This document shows, one piece after another, positions 15,955 through 23,269 of a DNA stretch of 40,357 nt. Each line of letters starts with the position of its first letter. The stretch's first letter is position 1. A program made the translations under genes and the position numbers. Source of the stretch: Candidatus Zipacnadia bacterium (GTDB lineage: Bacteria; Armatimonadota; Zipacnadia; Zipacnadales; UBA5352); assembly GCA_029820295.1 (NCBI GenBank), contig JALGVA010000039.1, forward strand, positions 1-40,357. Reading direction: 5' to 3'. The notes below the pieces were generated by a model that saw only the letters and a program-made list of their open reading frames with translations, did no database searches and was not told the DNA's origin.

Positions 15955-16860
15955 TCAGCTCACCTCGAGCATGCGCTCGACGGCGCGGCGTGCGCCCTCA
16001 GCCACGTCGGGATCGATGTCGATCTCGTACTGCATGTTCTCGAGCGACGCCAGCACCTTCGCGGCCGTGGTCTTCTTCATGTTCGGGCAGATGGTGTGCG
16101 GGATGATGTAGAAGATCTTCTCGGGCAGCTCCACCTGCAGGCGCTCGGCCAGCCCCTCCTCGGTGCCCACAATGGTCTCGCGCGCATCGGTCTCACGCGC
16201 GAACTTCGCCATGCCGCTGGTCGAGGCCACCAGGTCGGCCATGTCCAGCACCTCGCGACGCGCCTCGGGGTGGACCATGAAGATCGCGTCTGGATGCTGC
16301 TGCTTCATGTACTGCACGGTCTCGGGGCTGATGCGCACGTGCGTGGGGCAGTAGCCGCCCCAGGCGATGACCTCTTTGTCGGTGTGACGCGCGACCCAGT
16401 CGGCGAGGTGCATGTCGGGGATGAACAGCACGGTGTCGGCGTCCACCGACTCGACCACCTGCACCGCGTTCGAGGAGGTGCAGCAGATGTCCGACTCGGC
16501 CTTGACCTCGGCGGTCGTGTTGACGTAGGCCACCACCGGCGCGCCCGGGTGCTCGGCTTTGAAGCGCCGGAGCTGCTCGGGCGTGATCATGTCGGCCATC
16601 GGACAGCCCGCGCCGGGGTCGGGCATAAGCACGGTCCTGGCGGGCGAGAGCAGCTTGGCGGTCTGCGCCATGAAGTGCACGCCGCAGAACACGATCACGT
16701 CGGCGTCGGTCTGCGCCGCCTGCTGCGACAGGCCCAGCGAGTCGCCCAGGAAGTCGGCCAGCTCCTGAACCTCGAGGATCTGGTAGTTGTGCGCGAGGAT
16801 GACGGCGTTGCGCTCGGCCTTCAGCTCAGCGATGCGCCGCGCGATGTCTTCCGATGTCAT
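15955..16860 (-). CDS. nadA: Quinolinate synthase
   Basis: 4Fe-4S enzyme that condenses iminoaspartate and dihydroxyacetone phosphate to quinolinate for NAD synthesis. 301 aa. The three cluster cysteines are at C86 (GAGCPMAD), C171 (GGYCPTH) and C258 (TICPNMKK), the spacing expected for NadA. AHNYQ near the N-terminus and the MVHPEA motif are also typical. ATG 16860 is 30 bp after the cysteine desulfurase stop. No nadB or nadC is in the window, so iminoaspartate must come from elsewhere in the genome or from an aspartate dehydrogenase. Confidence 0.96.
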   Translation of the reverse strand: MTSEDIARRIAELKAERNAVILAHNYQILEVQELADFLGDSLGLSQQAAQTDADVIVFCGVHFMAQTAKLLSPARTVLMPDPGAGCPMADMITPEQLRRFKAEHPGAPVVAYVNTTAEVKAESDICCTSSNAVQVVESVDADTVLFIPDMHLADWVARHTDKEVIAWGGYCPTHVRISPETVQYMKQQHPDAIFMVHPEARREVLDMADLVASTSGMAKFARETDARETIVGTEEGLAERLQVELPEKIFYIIPHTICPNMKKTTAAKVLASLENMQYEIDIDPDVAEGARRAVERMLEVS

Positions 16861-16890
16861 GGCACTTCCCTCAGCGGGGCCTCCTGGAGG

Positions 16891-18042
16891 TCACCGGCGT
16901 GGGTACAGCGGCGACATGTTGCGCAGCCGCTGGATGATCGGCGGCAGCACCTCGAGCACCCGGTCGATCTCCTCGTCGGTGGTGTAGCGACTCAGGCTCA
17001 GGCGCAGGGAGCCGTGCGCGACCTCATGCGAGTAGCCCATGGCCAGCAGCACGTGCGAGGGGTCCAGCGACCCGGAGGTGCAGGCCGAGCCGCTGGAGCC
17101 CGCGATGTCCTGCATGTCCAGGGAGAGCAGGATACCCTCGCCCTCGATGTAGCGGAACAGGAAGCTGGCGATGTTGGGCAGGCGCAGTTCCGGGTGGCCG
17201 GACAGGATGACCTCCGGGATCTCGGCCATCACGCCCTCGATCAGCCGATCGCGCAGCGCGCGGATGCGCTCGATCGGTTCGGGGCCCAGCTCCGCGGCCA
17301 GCTCCACCGCGCGGCCAAAGCCGACGATGCCGGGAACATTCTCGGTGCCCGCGCGCAGGCGGTTCTCCTGCCCGCCGCCCTCGATCAGCGGGACCGGCCG
17401 GAAGCCCTTACGCACATAGAGCGCGCCCACGCCCTTGGGGCCGTGGAGCTTGTGGGCCGAGAACGCCGCGAAGTCCACGCCCAGCTCGTTGACGTCGATG
17501 GGCACCTTGCCGAGCGACTGGACCGCGTCGGTGTGCATCTTCGCCCCGGCCTCGCGGGCGATGGCCGCGATCTCCGCGATCGGCTCGATGGTGCCGACCT
17601 CGTTGTTTGAGTGCATGATCGCGACCAGCCGCGTGTCCGGGCGCAAGGCCTGGCGCACATCCTCGGGGTCCACGAGCCCGTTGCTGTCCACGGGCACGAC
17701 GGTCAGTTCGAAGCCCTCGTCCGTGAGCGCCTTGCAGGTGTGCAGCACGGCGTGGTGCTCGATCGGCGACGTGATCATGTGACCGTCGCCGAACTTGCGC
17801 ATCGTGCCCTTGATGGCGAGGTTGTCGGCCTCGGAGCCGCCGCCGGTGAAGATGACCTCGTCGGGGCGCGCACCGATATGGTCGGCAACCGCCTGCCGAG
17901 CCTGCTGCAGCGCGGCGGCAGAGCGGCCTGCCAGGGCGTAGACGCTGCTGGGGTTGCCGTACTCGTCCTGCAGGAACAGCGCCATCGCCTCGAAGACTTC
18001 CGGCGCGACGCGCGTGGTTGCCGCATTGTCGAGGTAGATCAC
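16891..18042 (-). CDS. Cysteine desulfurase (NifS/IscS family)
   Basis: PLP enzyme that removes sulfur from cysteine for Fe-S cluster assembly. 383 aa. It opens MIYLDNAATTRVAPEV. FTGGGSEADNLAIKG, HTDAVQSLGKV and SAHKLHGPKG with PLP-binding Lys198 are in place, and the group I mobile loop SSGSACTSGSLDPSH has active Cys321. The GTG at 18042 was chosen because GGAGGGG lies 6 bp upstream and the conserved IYLDNAATT follows directly; a longer reading to 18087 adds non-conserved residues. It is first in the transcript with nadA, whose Fe-S cluster it may supply. A matching promoter lies upstream. Confidence 0.93.
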   Translation of the reverse strand: MIYLDNAATTRVAPEVFEAMALFLQDEYGNPSSVYALAGRSAAALQQARQAVADHIGARPDEVIFTGGGSEADNLAIKGTMRKFGDGHMITSPIEHHAVLHTCKALTDEGFELTVVPVDSNGLVDPEDVRQALRPDTRLVAIMHSNNEVGTIEPIAEIAAIAREAGAKMHTDAVQSLGKVPIDVNELGVDFAAFSAHKLHGPKGVGALYVRKGFRPVPLIEGGGQENRLRAGTENVPGIVGFGRAVELAAELGPEPIERIRALRDRLIEGVMAEIPEVILSGHPELRLPNIASFLFRYIEGEGILLSLDMQDIAGSSGSACTSGSLDPSHVLLAMGYSHEVAHGSLRLSLSRYTTDEEIDRVLEVLPPIIQRLRNMSPLYPRR

Positions 18043-18135
18043 TCCGAACCCCTCCGCATGGCCGCAAGGCCCCGCACGCGTGGCCACGTATGGGCGATCT
18101 ACGCGCCGCGAGCCGGTGCCTTCAGGTCGCCGGGC

Positions 18136-18164
18136 ATATTACGCCGACGACCCGGAGACGTCAA
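18136..18164 (-). promoter_or_regulatory. Sigma-70 type promoter of the cysteine desulfurase-nadA transcript
   Basis: On the minus strand TTGACG (18164-18159) and TAATAT (18141-18136) are separated by 17 bp. The predicted start is near 18129, giving a leader of about 87 nt. Confidence 0.7.
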
Positions 18165-18261
18165 GGTTCGGGGGGGCGACGGTGTGAATCCGGAATGTGG
18201 GCATGAGCGACGGTTGACGCGGGGCGGAGGGCAACAGGCTTCTCCCCCGTCCCGATCCCGG

Positions 18262-18284
18262 GCGACCGCACACGACGCGGTCGC
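18262..18284. repeat. 8-bp perfect inverted repeat
   Basis: GCGACCGC and GCGGTCGC flank a 7-nt loop. It lies in the intergenic gap about 100 bp upstream of the promoter at 18164. Role unknown. Confidence 0.5.
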
Positions 18285-18356
18285 AGGCAGAAGGGGGCTT
18301 GCGCCACGTCGCGCATGCCGCCCCCCCCCGGCGCAGGTCGATCGGGCAACGCCGGT

Positions 18357-18431
18357 CCCCTCTCCTACCGGCGCACCGCAGGTGCGCCCAGGGGAAGGGG
18401 GTGGCCCGACGCAGTCAGGCCGGGGGTGAGG
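18357..18431. repeat. Intergenic repeat-like element with nested hairpin
   Basis: The outer arms CCCCT/AGGGG enclose a perfect 8-bp hairpin GGCGCACC-GCA-GGTGCGCC. The sequence continues into GGGGGTGGCCCGACG and GGCCGGGGGTGAGG. This layout resembles a GC-rich intergenic repeat of the type CCCTCTCC-hairpin-GGGAGGGGGTGGCCGA-GGCCGGGTGAGG that I recall from many bacterial genomes. Only one copy is in this window, so its repeat status rests on memory. Confidence 0.45.
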
Positions 18432-18490
18432 AGGTCGTCCTACCACCGGCCGATCATCCACGAAGCCTGAGCGGGGGGCCGCCCTGCGGG

Positions 18491-19006
18491 CTACGCCTGC
18501 CAGCGCTCGCGCATCACGATCTCATCCAGCGACAGCCGCTTCTTGCGTGGCGGCTCGGCGTCCGGGTAGCCGATGGGCAGCAGGCCGACCACGATCACCT
18601 CGTCCGGGATACCCAGCAGGTCCTTGACCCGCTCGGCATTGAAGGCGCCGATCCAGCACGTGCCCAGCTCCTCCTCGACCGCCACCAGCGTCATGTATGC
18701 CATGGCGATGGAGACGTCGAGCGGGAAGCAGTGCAGCCCGCATGACATGACGTGCTCGGTGGTGATCGCGCACGCGACGATGACCGCCGGCGCCTCGGCC
18801 ACGAAGGCCTGCCCGTTGGCGGCCTCACTCAACGCTCGGCGCATGTGCGGATCCTGCACGACGACGAAGCGCCACTCCTGCAGGTTGCGGGCCGAGGGCG
18901 CCAGCCGCGCCCCCTCGAGTACGCGCTCGAGTTTCTCCTCCTCGATCTCGAAGTCCTTGAACTTGCGCACACTGAAGCGATGCCTGATGGCCTCCATCAC
19001 CGTCAT
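18491..19006 (-). CDS. Nitroreductase family protein (second of two)
   Basis: FMN-dependent oxidoreductase, 171 aa. RHRFSVRKFKDFEI at residues 8-21 is the N-terminal FMN-binding signature. APSARNLQEWRFVVV is the conserved AP-A-N-Q-W stretch, and ELGTCWIGAF and GLLPIGYPDAEPPRKKR close the fold. The C-terminal phrase G-Y-P-x-P-P-(R/K)-K-(R/K) is typical of the group. ATG 19006 is 36 bp after a flavin reductase-like gene, which could supply reduced flavin or share its cofactor. An in-frame ATG lies three codons further on. Confidence 0.9.
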   Translation of the reverse strand: MTVMEAIRHRFSVRKFKDFEIEEEKLERVLEGARLAPSARNLQEWRFVVVQDPHMRRALSEAANGQAFVAEAPAVIVACAITTEHVMSCGLHCFPLDVSIAMAYMTLVAVEEELGTCWIGAFNAERVKDLLGIPDEVIVVGLLPIGYPDAEPPRKKRLSLDEIVMRERWQA

Positions 19007-19042
19007 CGGCGTTCACCCTTCATCTATGGATGGTGTGTGGCG

Positions 19043-19555
19043 TCAGCGCGGCTCGACCGCGGGTGCGCCGGGCGCGAACCGGCCGGCGAAGTTCAGCAGC
19101 GTCCTCGTGGGCTTCTCGGGCAGATGTGCGGCAACCACCTCACCCACGAAAATGGTGTGATCGCCGGCGGGGTAAGCCGCCCACACGCGGCACTCAAGAT
19201 TGATCGCGGCCTCGGCCAGCAGCGGCGCCCCGATCTCCTGTGGCTCGGCGGTCGGGATGTCGAACTCCTCGAACTTGCTCACATCCGCGCCCGAGCACGA
19301 GCCCGCGTACTTCACCAGCTCGGCCTGCGCCTCACCGGCCCAGGCGAAGACGAACTCGCCGGTTTGCTCGATGCACCGGTGCGTGTACCGCCCGGGGGCG
19401 ATGGCCACGCACACCAGGCGCGGATCGCCCGAGCAGATCATGCCCCAGCCCGCGGGCATCAGGTTGGGGCGGCCCTGTTCGTCGCGCGCGACGACCAGGA
19501 TGACCCACTCGGGGTACTTGTGCTGCATGGCCTCACTCGGACTGACGTTGCGCAT
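19043..19555 (-). CDS. Flavin reductase-like FMN-binding protein
   Basis: Split-barrel FMN-binding protein of the flavin reductase (DIM6/NTAB) type, 170 aa. NLMPAGWGMICSGDPRLVCVAIAPGR matches the family core, where the N-x-(M/T)-x-x-x-W and P-R/P-P-L phrases bind FMN. ECRVWAAYPAGDHTIFVGEV matches the C-terminal strand pair. ATG 19555 overlaps the ankyrin gene by 23 bp. With the adjacent nitroreductase it forms a small flavin-redox pair. Whether it reduces free flavin or binds FMN tightly is not clear from sequence. Confidence 0.87.
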   Translation of the reverse strand: MRNVSPSEAMQHKYPEWVILVVARDEQGRPNLMPAGWGMICSGDPRLVCVAIAPGRYTHRCIEQTGEFVFAWAGEAQAELVKYAGSCSGADVSKFEEFDIPTAEPQEIGAPLLAEAAINLECRVWAAYPAGDHTIFVGEVVAAHLPEKPTRTLLNFAGRFAPGAPAVEPR

Positions 19556-20405
19556 GGACGGCCTCCGCTTCCTCGAGGATGCGCGCGGTGGTCATCTGCC
19601 CCGCCTCCCGGGCGATCTGCGCGGCAGTGCGCGCCTGCCAGAGCACGCGCGGGTCCGCTCCGTGCTCGAGCAGCAGGCGCACCAGCTCGTCGTCGCCGTT
19701 GGCCGCCGCGGTGTGCAGAGGCGGGCGCACGAGGCGCGTGATCTCAGGGCCGGCGGCCGCCCCGCGCTCGAGCAGCTCGCGGGCGAAGTCGATGTCGCCC
19801 AGGCGGACGGCCTCGGTGAGCGGGCAGCGCCCGTCCCACGCGCAGCTCGTGTTGGGGTCGGCCCCGGCGCGCATCAACCTCTGCAGCACCTCGTAGTGCT
19901 CTCCGATGATGGCCCGGCGCACGGCCTCGGGTGAGGCAGTGGCCCCCGCTTCGAGCAGCACATCGACCATCGCGACATCGCCGCGCCGCGCGGCCGCCTG
20001 CAGGGCGGTGTCGCCGTCGGCATCGGCGGCGTTCACGTCGGCGCCGTCGGCGATCAGCGCGCGCACCCGTTCCATGTCGCCGCTGCCGGCCGCCGCCAGG
20101 AGCGGTTCGGCCCGCGCCTGCCGCCACAGCCTGTCACCGAGGCTGACCGTCAGCCACAGGAGCATGGCCGCCGCCAGCGCGAGGACCACCCGGGTCACCC
20201 ACGGGGTCACACGCATCGTCTCGGGCGCCAGTCCCTCCTCGGCCCGGTACGACAGGCCGATGTCCTCAGGGATGCTGGGGCCGAAGAGTCGGCGCAGCAC
20301 CGAACGCCGTCGCCTGCTCGTGCGCGCCTGCGCCGAGGCATTGCCCGGCCTGCGCCTGACGCGTGGCCGGCGGCGGCGGCCTTCGTCACCCCTCGATCCT
20401 GTCAC
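19533..20405 (-). CDS. Membrane-anchored ankyrin-repeat protein
   Basis: About 290 aa. A basic N-terminal region of about 60 residues precedes one membrane segment, WVTRVVLALAAAMLLWLTVSLG. Four to five ankyrin repeats follow on the far side, including ALIADGADVNAADADGDTAL, VDVLLEAGA, LMRAGADPN and PPLHTAAANGDDELVRLLLEHGADP. Ankyrin repeats mediate protein binding; no catalytic domain is present. The start is uncertain: GTG 20405 overlaps the isomerase by 20 bp, and GTG 20300 or an ATG just before the membrane segment are alternatives. It is coupled to the downstream flavin reductase by a 23-bp overlap. Confidence 0.75.
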   Translation of the reverse strand: MTGSRGDEGRRRRPRVRRRPGNASAQARTSRRRRSVLRRLFGPSIPEDIGLSYRAEEGLAPETMRVTPWVTRVVLALAAAMLLWLTVSLGDRLWRQARAEPLLAAAGSGDMERVRALIADGADVNAADADGDTALQAAARRGDVAMVDVLLEAGATASPEAVRRAIIGEHYEVLQRLMRAGADPNTSCAWDGRCPLTEAVRLGDIDFARELLERGAAAGPEITRLVRPPLHTAAANGDDELVRLLLEHGADPRVLWQARTAAQIAREAGQMTTARILEEAEAVHAQRQSE

Positions 20406-21177
20406 GCAGATACCCCAGGTAGCGCGCGTTGTCGCCGCGCGGGTCATTGCCCACCGGCGTCTCGAGCACCAGGTAATCCTCCCAGCCGATCTCCCGCAGC
20501 GCGGCCCCCACCGCGTCCCAGTCAACGTCACCCTCGCCGGGTGCTACGTTCCGCTTCTCCCGCGTCATGTCCTTGACGTGCACCTGCGCGAGCCCCCCCG
20601 CATCGTGGAGCACGCGCACCTCCGCCGGCCCGTCGTAGCCCAGCCACACGGCGTTGCCGATGTCGTAGTACACGCCCACGGCCTCGGAGCCGATGCGGTC
20701 GATGATCTCCAGGAAGGTGCGCGCCGGCACGGTACCCTCGAGGGCGAGTGTGACGCCTCGACTCTCGGCCTTGGGCGCGCAGCGGCCGATGCCCTCGATG
20801 GCGCGCTCGATGCCCTCATCGCCGCTCATCTGCTGCCTGCCGAAGAACGCGACCAGGATGCGCCGGATGCCCGCCTCCGCGCACATGTCAATCAGGTGCA
20901 GCATGAGTTCGACGGCCTCCGCACGCACCTCGGGGTCGTCGTCCGGGAAGCCGCGCAGGTTGTAGCGCCCGGCGATGCACGATGGCATCTCCAGCCCGTA
21001 GCGCTCGGACAGGCGCAGCAGCCGGCGCACGCCCTCGCGGCTGGCGATCAGCTCGGACTGCCACTCACGCTGGTTGAACGGGATCTCCAGTCCGTCGAAG
21101 CCGATCTCCGCGGCGATGCGGAACGAGTCCTCCATGTCATCGCCGAAACGGCCGCCCGCGATAATGCCCCACTTCAC
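20386..21177 (-). CDS. Sugar phosphate isomerase/epimerase family TIM-barrel protein
   Basis: Xylose isomerase-like TIM barrel (AP endonuclease 2 superfamily), 263 aa. GFDGLEIPFNQ, TLALEGT, VGVYYDIGNAVWLGYDG, VHVKDM and YLVLETPVGNDP supply the Glu, Asp, His and Glu residues that form the metal site in this family. It resembles hydroxypyruvate isomerases and L-ribulose-5-phosphate 3-epimerases, but the substrate is open. The GTG at 21177 has GAGGGAGGG 7 bp upstream and begins at the first strand (KWGIIAGGRF); the longer reading to 21222 is not conserved-looking. It is first in the transcript and divergent from the phosphate transporter. Confidence 0.88.
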   Translation of the reverse strand: MKWGIIAGGRFGDDMEDSFRIAAEIGFDGLEIPFNQREWQSELIASREGVRRLLRLSERYGLEMPSCIAGRYNLRGFPDDDPEVRAEAVELMLHLIDMCAEAGIRRILVAFFGRQQMSGDEGIERAIEGIGRCAPKAESRGVTLALEGTVPARTFLEIIDRIGSEAVGVYYDIGNAVWLGYDGPAEVRVLHDAGGLAQVHVKDMTREKRNVAPGEGDVDWDAVGAALREIGWEDYLVLETPVGNDPRGDNARYLGYLRDRIEG

Positions 21178-21318
21178 AGCCGGCCCTCCCTCGCTGGTAC
21201 TTCGTGATGTGACACAGTTCACCTGCCGGGGCGGCGGGGCCTCCCGGTCGGACGCCGCAGGCGCCGACGGAGGTGCCGGAGCGCAACGCGGCGAATGCCG
21301 CGCCTCGGTTGTGGAGGT

Positions 21319-21341
21319 TCGGCGCCCTGAGGGGGCGCCGA
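21319..21341. repeat. Perfect 9-bp hairpin upstream of the phosphate cotransporter
   Basis: TCGGCGCCC and GGGCGCCGA flank a 5-nt loop TGAGG. It lies about 110 bp before the GTG of the Na/phosphate cotransporter, in the divergent gap. No T-tract follows. It may be a leader structure or an operator; no promoter boxes stand out around it. Confidence 0.45.
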
Positions 21342-21451
21342 CGGGCGCGCCACGACTCTCTCCTCCCGGACGGCTGTCGCGCCACCATCACCGCCGCCCG
21401 CGCAGATGGCCCGTCGTGCCACGCGCGCCGATGGCGGCAGGCGAGGTCCTC

Positions 21452-23269
21452 GTGAACGAGATCAACTGGTACGAGATGATCGCCGGCAGCCTCGGTGGGG
21501 TCGCGCTCCTCATGTACGGCATCCGCATCATGGGTGACGGGCTGGAGAGCGCGGCCGGCAACGCCATCCGTCGCATCCTCGCCGCGCTGACCCGCAACGC
21601 CTGGCTGGGCTGCCTGGTGGGCACGGTCGTGACCGGCATCGTGCAAAGCTCGAGCGCGGTCACGGTGATGACCGTCGGCTTCGTGAACGCGCAGCTCATG
21701 ACCTTCCGCCAGGCGCTGGGGGTCATCTACGGCGCGAACATCGGCACCACGGTGACCGGCCAGATCATGGCCTTCCAGATTACCCAGGCGGCACTGCCCG
21801 CCATCGCCCTCGGCTTCGCCCTCAACTCCTTCGCGCGGCGCCGCCTGATCAAGCACCTCGGCCAGGGCATTCTCGGCTTCGGGCTGTTGTTCCTCGGGCT
21901 GATGCTGCTGAAGAGTTCAGTCGAGACGCTCAAGGAGAGCGAGTTCGCAGTCCGGCTCTTCACGGACTTCAGCGGCAACCTGATCATGGCCGTGGTGGCC
22001 GGCACGGTCGTGACCATGCTCATCCAGTCCAGCTCGGCCTCGCTGGGCATCACCATGGCCCTGGCGGCCAACAACCTGATCACCCTTGAGGCCGCCATCG
22101 CCCTGATGCTGGGCGACAATATCGGCACCTGTATCACCGCGCAGATCGCGTCCTTCGGCACCCAGCCGACCGCCCGTCGTACGGCCTGGGCGCATACCAT
22201 TCACAACATCGTCGGTGTCATCCTCGCGCTGCTGTTGCTCAAGTGGTTCACGCCCGCCATCCTGGCGGTCTCGCCGTCTGCCGAGGGCCTCGAGGTCGGC
22301 TCGAGCGCCTACCAGGCGGCCCTCCAGCGGCAGGTCGCCAACTCCCACACGGTCTTCAACATCCTCGACGCCCTGCTCTTCCTGGTCTTCAACGCCTGGT
22401 TCGCCGCCGCGCTGGAGCGCTGGATCCCCGACCGCCGGCGCCGGACGGTCGAGGCGGCGCACATCGACCGTCGTCTGCTCGAGACGCCGAGCGCCGCGGC
22501 GGGCGCGACCCTGCAGGAGCTGGGCCGGATGGCACGCGCCTGCCGGGCGCTGGTGCGCGACTGCACCGAGGCAATCCTCGCCCCGGAACGGGCCGACTTC
22601 GAGCAGCTTCGCGGCCAGGACGAAGCCATCGACCACCTGCAGGAGGCAATTACCGGCTATGTCGTGGAGCTGATGGAGGAGGACATCCCCGAGCAGATCT
22701 CCCGTCAGGTCCCGGCGATGCTGCACGTCACCAACGACCTTGAGCGCGTCGGCGATCACTGCAAGAATCTGCTGGAGCTGGCCGAGGAACGCCTGCAGGA
22801 GCACCTCGAGTGGACCGAGGCCGCCGACGTGAGCGTGCGCGAGATGGCCGCGATGGTGGACGACATGCTCGACCTGAGCATCCGTGCCTTCAACGGCGAG
22901 GACGGGCAGATCCCGGAGCAGATACTGGAGCTTGAGGAGATCGTCAACCAGGCGATGGAGCGTGGCCGCGCCGAGCACATGGAGCGGGCGCGGGCGGGCG
23001 TGTGCCTGGCGCTCCCGGGGGTGATCTTCCTCGACACGCTGATGAACTACGAAAAGATCGGCGACCACGTGCGCAACCTCGCGCACGCCTTCGCCGACGG
23101 GCTCATGGACGCCGGGGCCCAGCTTCGCACTACCGAGGCCGAGGAGGCCGAGCCCGCGCAGGTGGTGACGCCGCCCACGCGGCAGCCATCACTCCCCCTC
23201 GACCCCAACCGCGGTGACGGGGCCGAGGACGAAGTCGGGCCGCCGGGGCATGACGATGGCGGCGTGTGA
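21452..23269 (+). CDS. Na+/phosphate cotransporter with C-terminal PhoU-like domain
   Basis: Inner-membrane sodium/phosphate symporter of the NptA/YjbB type, 605 aa. The two inverted halves each carry the QSSSA motif, at residues 65-69 and 192-196, followed by GANIGTTVTG and GDNIGTCITA. After the membrane part (to about residue 360) comes a PhoU-like helical domain with HVTNDLERVGDHCKNL and LDTLMNYEKIGDHVRNL, the two metal-binding E/D-x-x-x-D repeats. The GTG at 21452 is chosen for the GAGG site 5 bp upstream; the ATG at 21431 has none. The last 81 bp overlap the convergent FG-GAP gene. Confidence 0.93.
   Translation: MNEINWYEMIAGSLGGVALLMYGIRIMGDGLESAAGNAIRRILAALTRNAWLGCLVGTVVTGIVQSSSAVTVMTVGFVNAQLMTFRQALGVIYGANIGTTVTGQIMAFQITQAALPAIALGFALNSFARRRLIKHLGQGILGFGLLFLGLMLLKSSVETLKESEFAVRLFTDFSGNLIMAVVAGTVVTMLIQSSSASLGITMALAANNLITLEAAIALMLGDNIGTCITAQIASFGTQPTARRTAWAHTIHNIVGVILALLLLKWFTPAILAVSPSAEGLEVGSSAYQAALQRQVANSHTVFNILDALLFLVFNAWFAAALERWIPDRRRRTVEAAHIDRRLLETPSAAAGATLQELGRMARACRALVRDCTEAILAPERADFEQLRGQDEAIDHLQEAITGYVVELMEEDIPEQISRQVPAMLHVTNDLERVGDHCKNLLELAEERLQEHLEWTEAADVSVREMAAMVDDMLDLSIRAFNGEDGQIPEQILELEEIVNQAMERGRAEHMERARAGVCLALPGVIFLDTLMNYEKIGDHVRNLAHAFADGLMDAGAQLRTTEAEEAEPAQVVTPPTRQPSLPLDPNRGDGAEDEVGPPGHDDGGV

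Larger units (their letters stand above)
18043..18490. other. Repeat-rich intergenic region without a gene
   Basis: This 448-bp gap lies between a cysteine desulfurase and a nitroreductase, both minus. I find one promoter at 18164-18136 and two hairpins at 18262-18284 and 18370-18388. The second hairpin is part of a longer repeat-like sequence. No convincing ORF is present. Confidence 0.7.

Noticed and set aside
15631-17610. 659-aa plus-strand open frame opposite nadA and the cysteine desulfurase
   Set aside because: Same cause. nadA and the desulfurase have all their conserved residues on the minus strand.
20207-20389. Short minus ORF starting GTGA at the isomerase stop
   Set aside because: The GTGA overlap is attractive, but this frame has no ankyrin or membrane pattern, while the overlapping frame encodes clear ankyrin repeats.
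21208-21216. TGTGACACA palindrome between the isomerase and phosphate transporter genes
   Set aside because: Nine bases only. The flanking GTGA/TCAC arms are centred one base off, and no promoter boxes are nearby, so it is too weak to call an operator.
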